DNA of 64,000 nt from Streptomyces fodineus (lineage in GTDB: Bacteria > Actinomycetota > Actinomycetes > Streptomycetales > Streptomycetaceae). The notes under the pieces were generated by a model. That model saw nothing but the letters and a program-made list of their open reading frames with translations. It did no database searches and was not told where the DNA came from. How positions within the stretch are numbered: position 1 is the first letter of the stretch; every line of letters begins with the position of its first letter. Location: assembly GCF_001735805.1 (NCBI RefSeq), contig NZ_CP017248.1:6882001-6946000 (forward strand). Direction: 5' to 3'. This document shows positions 60,277 through 64,000 of this stretch, piece by piece. The position numbers and the translations under genes are program-made.

Positions 60277-60427
60277 CCTCCCCCCTCGGTGTTGGCCGCG
60301 GAATCCAGGCGCTCCAAGTGTGAAGTTCCTGTGGAGGAGAGTTGAGCATATGTGCTCGACCGGCCGCAATAGCGCGGATGTTCCAATTCCGTTTGTGGTA
60401 ATGGGCCGGTCCCGCCCGAAGTGGGCC
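60277..60427. other. Intergenic stretch with an orphan ribosome-binding site and ATG
   Basis: GGAGGAG (60333-60339) lies 10 bases before an ATG at 60350 in an AT-richer island. The frame runs antisense into the SDR gene and turns Arg-rich, so I do not call a gene. It may be the stump of a lost gene. Confidence 0.4.
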
Positions 60428-61186
60428 TCAGCCCCGCCCGATGTACGGCATCGCCGTCGCCAGCACCGTCGCGAACTGCACGTTCGCCCCCAGCGGCAGC
60501 TCGGCCATGTGCCGCACGGTGCGCGCCACGTCGGCCACGTCCATCACCGGCTCGGGGGCCACCCGGCCGTTCGCCTGGAGCGCCCCGGCCTGCATCCGGG
60601 CCGTCATGTCGGTCGCCGCGTTGCCGATGTCGATCTGGCCGACCGCGATGTTGTACGGCCGCCCGTCCAGCGACAGCGACTTGGTCAGGCCGGTCAGCGC
60701 GTGCTTGGTCGCGGTGTAGGCGACCGAGAGCGGACGGGGCGTGTGCGCCGAGATGGAGCCGTTGTTGATGATCCGGCCGCCCTGCGGGTCCTGCTCCTTC
60801 ATCCGCCGGTACGCCGCCTGCGCACACAGGAACGCCCCGTTGAGGTTGGTGTCCACCACGTGCCGCCACGCGTCGTAGGACAGCTCCTCGACCGGGATCC
60901 CGCCGGGCCCGAAGGTCCCCGCGTTGTTGAACAGCAGGTCCACCCGCCCGAACCGGTCCACCGTCGCCGCGAACAGCGCGTCCACGTCCTCGGGCCGGGA
61001 CACGTCGGTGCGTACGGTGAGACCGGCGCCCCGCGGCACCAGTCCCGCCGTCTCCTCCAGCGTCTCGGTACGCCGGCCGGCCAGCGCCACCGACCAGCCG
61101 GCCCGCAGCAGTTCCACGGCGACGGCCCGCCCGATGCCGGAACCGGCGCCGGTCACCACCGCGATCTTCGATTCCCTGTCAGTCAT
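60428..61186 (-). CDS. SDR family oxidoreductase
   Basis: This 252-residue classical short-chain dehydrogenase has TGAGSGIGRAVA (cofactor loop), an Arg-rich end of beta2 (LAGRRTE, pointing to NADPH), FNNAGTFG, Ser in INNGSISAH, and YTATKHAL with the catalytic Tyr/Lys. Substrate unknown. ATG 61186. Divergent from the Bcr/CflA pump; the 179-base region between contains TCCGC-CAT-GCGGA at 61210-61222, a possible operator. Confidence 0.85.
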   Translation of the reverse strand: MTDRESKIAVVTGAGSGIGRAVAVELLRAGWSVALAGRRTETLEETAGLVPRGAGLTVRTDVSRPEDVDALFAATVDRFGRVDLLFNNAGTFGPGGIPVEELSYDAWRHVVDTNLNGAFLCAQAAYRRMKEQDPQGGRIINNGSISAHTPRPLSVAYTATKHALTGLTKSLSLDGRPYNIAVGQIDIGNAATDMTARMQAGALQANGRVAPEPVMDVADVARTVRHMAELPLGANVQFATVLATAMPYIGRG

Positions 61187-61365
61187 GGCTCCGCAGCGTA
61201 GGCCGCGAGTCCGCCATGCGGAATGCCATGTCCGTCATACGGTTATCCGGGCGCGCTTCACCGATCGCCCCGCGCTCGCTCATGTGTGCCCCGGCAGTCC
61301 GTACGAGCTGAGAACATAGGGGCCGGTCACGTCCGACAGGTGACCTCTGATCAAGGGAGGGGCGC

Positions 61366-62655
61366 ATGCACGAGCGCACGGCGGCACCCACGTCCTCGCC
61401 TGCGCCCGCGCGGGCGACAGCGGCGCGCCGCACCGGCCTGCTCCTCACCCTCGTCCTCGGCGGCCTGACCGCGACACCCCCGCTCGCGATGGACATGTAC
61501 CTCCCGTCCCTGCCGGAGGTCACCGGGTCCCTGCACGCGCCCGCCGCCACCGTCCAGCTCACCCTCACCGCCTGCCTGCTGGGCATGGCCCTCGGGCAGC
61601 TGATCGTCGGCCCGATGAGCGACCGCTGGGGCCGCCGCCGCCCGCTGCTCGCCGGCCTCGCCGTCTACGTCCTCGCGACCGCCCTGTGCGCCCTCGCGCC
61701 GAACGCCGGGACACTGGTCGCCTTCCGGCTGGCGCAGGGCCTCGCGGGCGCGGCGGGGATCGTCATCGCCCGGGCCGTCGTACGCGACCTGTACGACGGC
61801 ATGGCCATGGCCCGTTTCTTCTCCACCCTGATGCTGATCTCCGGGGCCGCGCCGATCGTGGCCCCGCTGATCGGCGGGCAGATCCTGCGGGTGACGGACT
61901 GGCGGGGCGTGTTCGTGGTCCTCACGGCGATCGGCGTGCTGCTCGCCGCCCTCGTCCGGCTGTGCCTGCCGGAGACCCTGCCACCCGCCGACCGGCACGG
62001 CGGGGGAGTGGGCGAGGCCCTGCGCTCGATGCGCGCCCTGCTCGCCGACCCGCCCTTCACCGGCTACATGCTGGCCGGCGGCTTCGCCTTCGCCGCGCTG
62101 TTCGCGTACATATCCGCGTCCCCCTTCGTGATCCAGGAGATCTACGGCGCCTCCCCGCAGACCTTCAGCCTGCTGTTCGGCCTCAACTCGGTCGGCCTGG
62201 TGATCGCCGGACAGGTCAACGGCAAGGTGCTGGTCGGCCGGGTCGGCCTGGACAAGGTGCTGGCCTGCGGCCTCGCGCTGATCGTGGCCGCCGCGACCGC
62301 CCTGCTGCTGATGTCCACCGGCGCCCTCGGCGAGGTCGGCCTCGCCCCCGTCGCCGCCGCGCTCTTCGTCCTGATGTCCGCCATGGGCATCACGCTGCCC
62401 AACGCCCAGTCCCTCGCCCTGCTGCGCACCCGGCACGCCGCGGGCTCCGCCGCCGCGCTGCTCGGCACCTCCTCCTTCCTCGTCGGCGCGGTCGCCTCGC
62501 CGCTCGTCGGCGTCGCCGGAGAGCGCACCGCCGTACCCATGGCGGTGGTCCAACTGGTGGGAGCACTGGTCGCGACGGCCTGCTTCGTGGGAATGTGCCG
62601 TCCCTGGAGCACACGTGGGAACACCTGTGCGGGGCCGGAGGGAGACGAGAACTGA
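61366..62655 (+). CDS. MFS multidrug exporter, Bcr/CflA family
   Basis: This 429-residue, 12-TM drug exporter has MDMYLPSLPEVTGSLHAP in TM1, GPMSDRWGRRRPLLAGLA after TM2 and LAQGLAGAAGIVIARAVVRDL in TM4-5. Members pump bicyclomycin, chloramphenicol and other drugs. ATG 61366 follows GGGAGGGG. Its TGA overlaps the CTG start of the beta-lactamase-fold gene, so both are made together. Confidence 0.88.
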   Translation: MHERTAAPTSSPAPARATAARRTGLLLTLVLGGLTATPPLAMDMYLPSLPEVTGSLHAPAATVQLTLTACLLGMALGQLIVGPMSDRWGRRRPLLAGLAVYVLATALCALAPNAGTLVAFRLAQGLAGAAGIVIARAVVRDLYDGMAMARFFSTLMLISGAAPIVAPLIGGQILRVTDWRGVFVVLTAIGVLLAALVRLCLPETLPPADRHGGGVGEALRSMRALLADPPFTGYMLAGGFAFAALFAYISASPFVIQEIYGASPQTFSLLFGLNSVGLVIAGQVNGKVLVGRVGLDKVLACGLALIVAAATALLLMSTGALGEVGLAPVAAALFVLMSAMGITLPNAQSLALLRTRHAAGSAAALLGTSSFLVGAVASPLVGVAGERTAVPMAVVQLVGALVATACFVGMCRPWSTRGNTCAGPEGDEN

Positions 62656-63776
62656 GCGCACCGAAACTGCGCGCCGACACACCGGAACGGGCCGGGCTCG
62701 ATCCCGAGGAACTCGGGCACCTGGTCGGCGACGTGCATGCCCTCACCGCCGGAGACCGCCCCTGGGCGGCCGGCGCCGTCGTGCTGGCCGGCCGCGGACC
62801 CGTGATCGCCGTGGCCGAGGCCGCGGGCTGGGCCGTGCGCTACTCCGCCTACGACCCCGAGACCGACAGCGGCGTCGAACTGCCGCCCGCCGCCCGGGTC
62901 CCGGCCACCGTCGACACGCCCTTCGACCTGGCCTCCCTGACCAAGCTGTTCACCGCCGTCGCCGCCGTGCAGCAGATCGAGCGCGGCACCCTCGGCATGG
63001 ACGCCCGGGTCGGCGACTACCTGCCCGACTTCCACGCCGCGGCCGCCCACGGCATCACCGTCCGGCAACTGCTCACCCACACCTCCGGGCTCCGCCCCGA
63101 ACTGCCGCTGTACGACTGCCGCGACGACGCCTCGCGCCTGTCCCTGCTGCGCGCCGAGCCCCCGACGAGCGAGCCCGGCCGCCACCTGTACTCCGACCTG
63201 AACATGCTGCTGCTCCAGTCCGTGCTGGAGCGCCTCACCGGGCGGGGCCTCGACGTCCTCGTCCAGGACGGCATCACCCGCCCGCTCGGGATGACGGCCA
63301 CCTGCTTCGGGCCGTGCCCCGGCGCCGCCGCCACCGAGGACCAGCGGCGGCCCTGGGCCAAGGCCGACCGCGGGATGCTGCGGGGCGTGGTCCACGACGA
63401 GAACGCCTGGGCGCTCGGCGGCGTCGCCGGCCACGCCGGGCTCTTCTCCACCGCCCGCGACCTGGCCGTCTTCTGCCGCGCCCTGCTCGCCGGCGGCTCC
63501 TACGGCCCCGCCCGCATCCTCGGCCCCGACTTCGTCGAACTGCTGCTGACCCCACCGGGGCTGGGCTTCGCCGTCGACCAGCCCTGGTTCATGGGCGCGC
63601 TGTCGGGACACGGGGCGGCGGGACACACGGGCTTCACCGGCACGTCCGTCGTCCTCGACCCGAGGACGGACACGTTCCTCGTGCTGCTGGCCAACACGGT
63701 CCATCCGCGGCGCAGGACACCGGACAGCGGACCGCGGGCGAGACTGGCGACCCGACTGGCGAGGGCGGTGATCTGA
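62652..63776 (+). CDS. Serine hydrolase, class C beta-lactamase / DD-peptidase-like fold; CTG start
   Basis: This 374-residue beta-lactamase-family protein has SxxK in LASLTKLF (Ser95, Lys98), the Y-x-N triad element as YSDLN, and GHTGFTG for the KTG element (H-T-G). No signal peptide, so cytoplasmic and probably an esterase or peptidase rather than a beta-lactamase. No ATG or GTG lies near the conserved N-terminus (LRADTPERAGLD); CTG at 62652 overlaps the pump's stop (CTGA) with GGAG eight bases upstream. Coupled to a drug pump, it may modify the same compound. Confidence 0.78.
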   Translation: MSAPKLRADTPERAGLDPEELGHLVGDVHALTAGDRPWAAGAVVLAGRGPVIAVAEAAGWAVRYSAYDPETDSGVELPPAARVPATVDTPFDLASLTKLFTAVAAVQQIERGTLGMDARVGDYLPDFHAAAAHGITVRQLLTHTSGLRPELPLYDCRDDASRLSLLRAEPPTSEPGRHLYSDLNMLLLQSVLERLTGRGLDVLVQDGITRPLGMTATCFGPCPGAAATEDQRRPWAKADRGMLRGVVHDENAWALGGVAGHAGLFSTARDLAVFCRALLAGGSYGPARILGPDFVELLLTPPGLGFAVDQPWFMGALSGHGAAGHTGFTGTSVVLDPRTDTFLVLLANTVHPRRRTPDSGPRARLATRLARAVI

Positions 63777-63887
63777 GGGCGGCCGGCCGGCCGAGCGGGA
63801 CCCGATGACGGTGCCTTTCCAGCCGACCCATGGGCCGGACCTGCCGGGGGCGGGCCCCAGCAGGTCCGCCACCGCCGCCGCGCGCCA

Positions 63888-63893
63888 TAGAAT
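63888..63893 (+). promoter_or_regulatory. -10 box of a leaderless promoter
   Basis: TAGAAT is followed by six bases and then GTG at 63900; the transcript likely starts at the start codon. No ribosome binding site. Confidence 0.6.
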
Positions 63894-63899
63894 CTCCGG

Positions 63900-64000
63900 G
63901 TGAACGCCCCCGTACCACCGGCCGAAGCCCTCCGCAGGAGCCTCGCCGACCTGCTCGACGGACTCCCGCCCAGGCAAGCGGCCGGCGCGGTCGAAAGGCT
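63900..64000 (+). CDS. Probable Rsm22-type ribosome-associated methyltransferase, N-terminal fragment
   Basis: The first 33 codons, cut by the window edge. The translation MNAPVPPAEALRRSLADLL followed by DGLPPRQAAGAVERL resembles the start of small ribosomal subunit Rsm22-like methyltransferases of streptomycetes as I remember them. The catalytic part is outside the window. The GTG start is supported by the leaderless -10 box. Confidence 0.55.
   Translation, partial: MNAPVPPAEALRRSLADLLDGLPPRQAAGAVER

Noticed and set aside
62136..63977. 611-codon minus-strand frame over the beta-lactamase-fold gene
   Set aside because: Gly/Gln/Val/Arg-rich antisense shadow; the plus strand has SxxK, YxN and HTG motifs.

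Overview
The window is high-GC actinobacterial DNA and almost certainly Streptomyces. Evidence: G/C-saturated third codon positions, many GTG starts, a class A RNase P RNA with actinobacterial sequence, NIF3/zinc-ribbon/RNase H-phosphatase gene order, and very rare TTA codons. I identified genes by reading motifs by eye; no search was run.

Region 1 (1-28453) is mostly core or semi-core. It holds a clipped GNAT, a methyltransferase, an MFS pump with an extra C-terminal domain, and a thiolase. It also holds a MaoC/alcohol dehydrogenase/SDR operon (12185-15109). The thiolase and this operon are preceded by the same 14-bp palindrome, which fits the KstR steroid-catabolism operator. Other items are a secreted GH54/CBM42 arabinofuranosidase lying between a DesK-type kinase and its DesR-type regulator, NIF3, a zinc-ribbon protein with a CTG start, RNase H-phosphatase, an Eda-type aldolase, YaaA and an RNB ribonuclease. 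A deletion scar joins halves of a divergent monooxygenase/TetR pair. An AraC/EamA pair follows, whose EamA gene runs into rnpB, then a TetX-like monooxygenase and a DUF2079 protein.

Region 2 (28485-43775) looks like a biosynthetic locus. A prolyl-type adenylation enzyme, a RedW/PltE-type dehydrogenase and a carrier protein should make pyrrolyl-S-PCP, and two PltA-type halogenases should chlorinate it. In the same operon a thioesterase, a LuxE-like acyl-protein synthetase, a LuxC-like acyl reductase and a LuxA-like LLM monooxygenase repeat the logic of bacterial bioluminescence (LuxD-E-C-A). My inference is that the halopyrrole acid is released, reduced to the aldehyde and then oxidised, perhaps with loss of formate. 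A tautomerase, two MFS exporters and a LysR regulator follow.

Region 3 (43835-50785, minus strand) is a tightly coupled operon: Fe/2-oxoglutarate dioxygenase, methionyl-tRNA-synthetase-like enzyme, lysine/ornithine N-hydroxylase, WD40 protein with a TIR-like tail, and EamA exporter. The N-hydroxylase plus MetRS-like pair recalls known hydrazine (N-N bond) forming machinery. The first two genes carry TTA codons, which suggests bldA control.

Region 4 (51790-57298, plus strand) is a five-gene overlapping operon: DRE-TIM aldolase, alpha/beta hydrolase lacking its nucleophilic Ser, an isocitrate/isopropylmalate-type dehydrogenase fused to CinA, an RraA-like protein and a metal-dependent hydrolase. 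I do not recognise the pathway. An unusually long, palindrome-rich intergenic region separates it from region 3, and both may form one gene cluster.

Region 5 (57367-64000) returns to ordinary genes: MazG-like, DoxX, NTF2-like, a D-Ala-D-Ala carboxypeptidase, an SDR, a Bcr/CflA pump coupled to a beta-lactamase-fold gene (again with a CTG start), and the start of a probable Rsm22-type gene. No tRNA, rRNA, CRISPR array or intact insertion sequence was seen.
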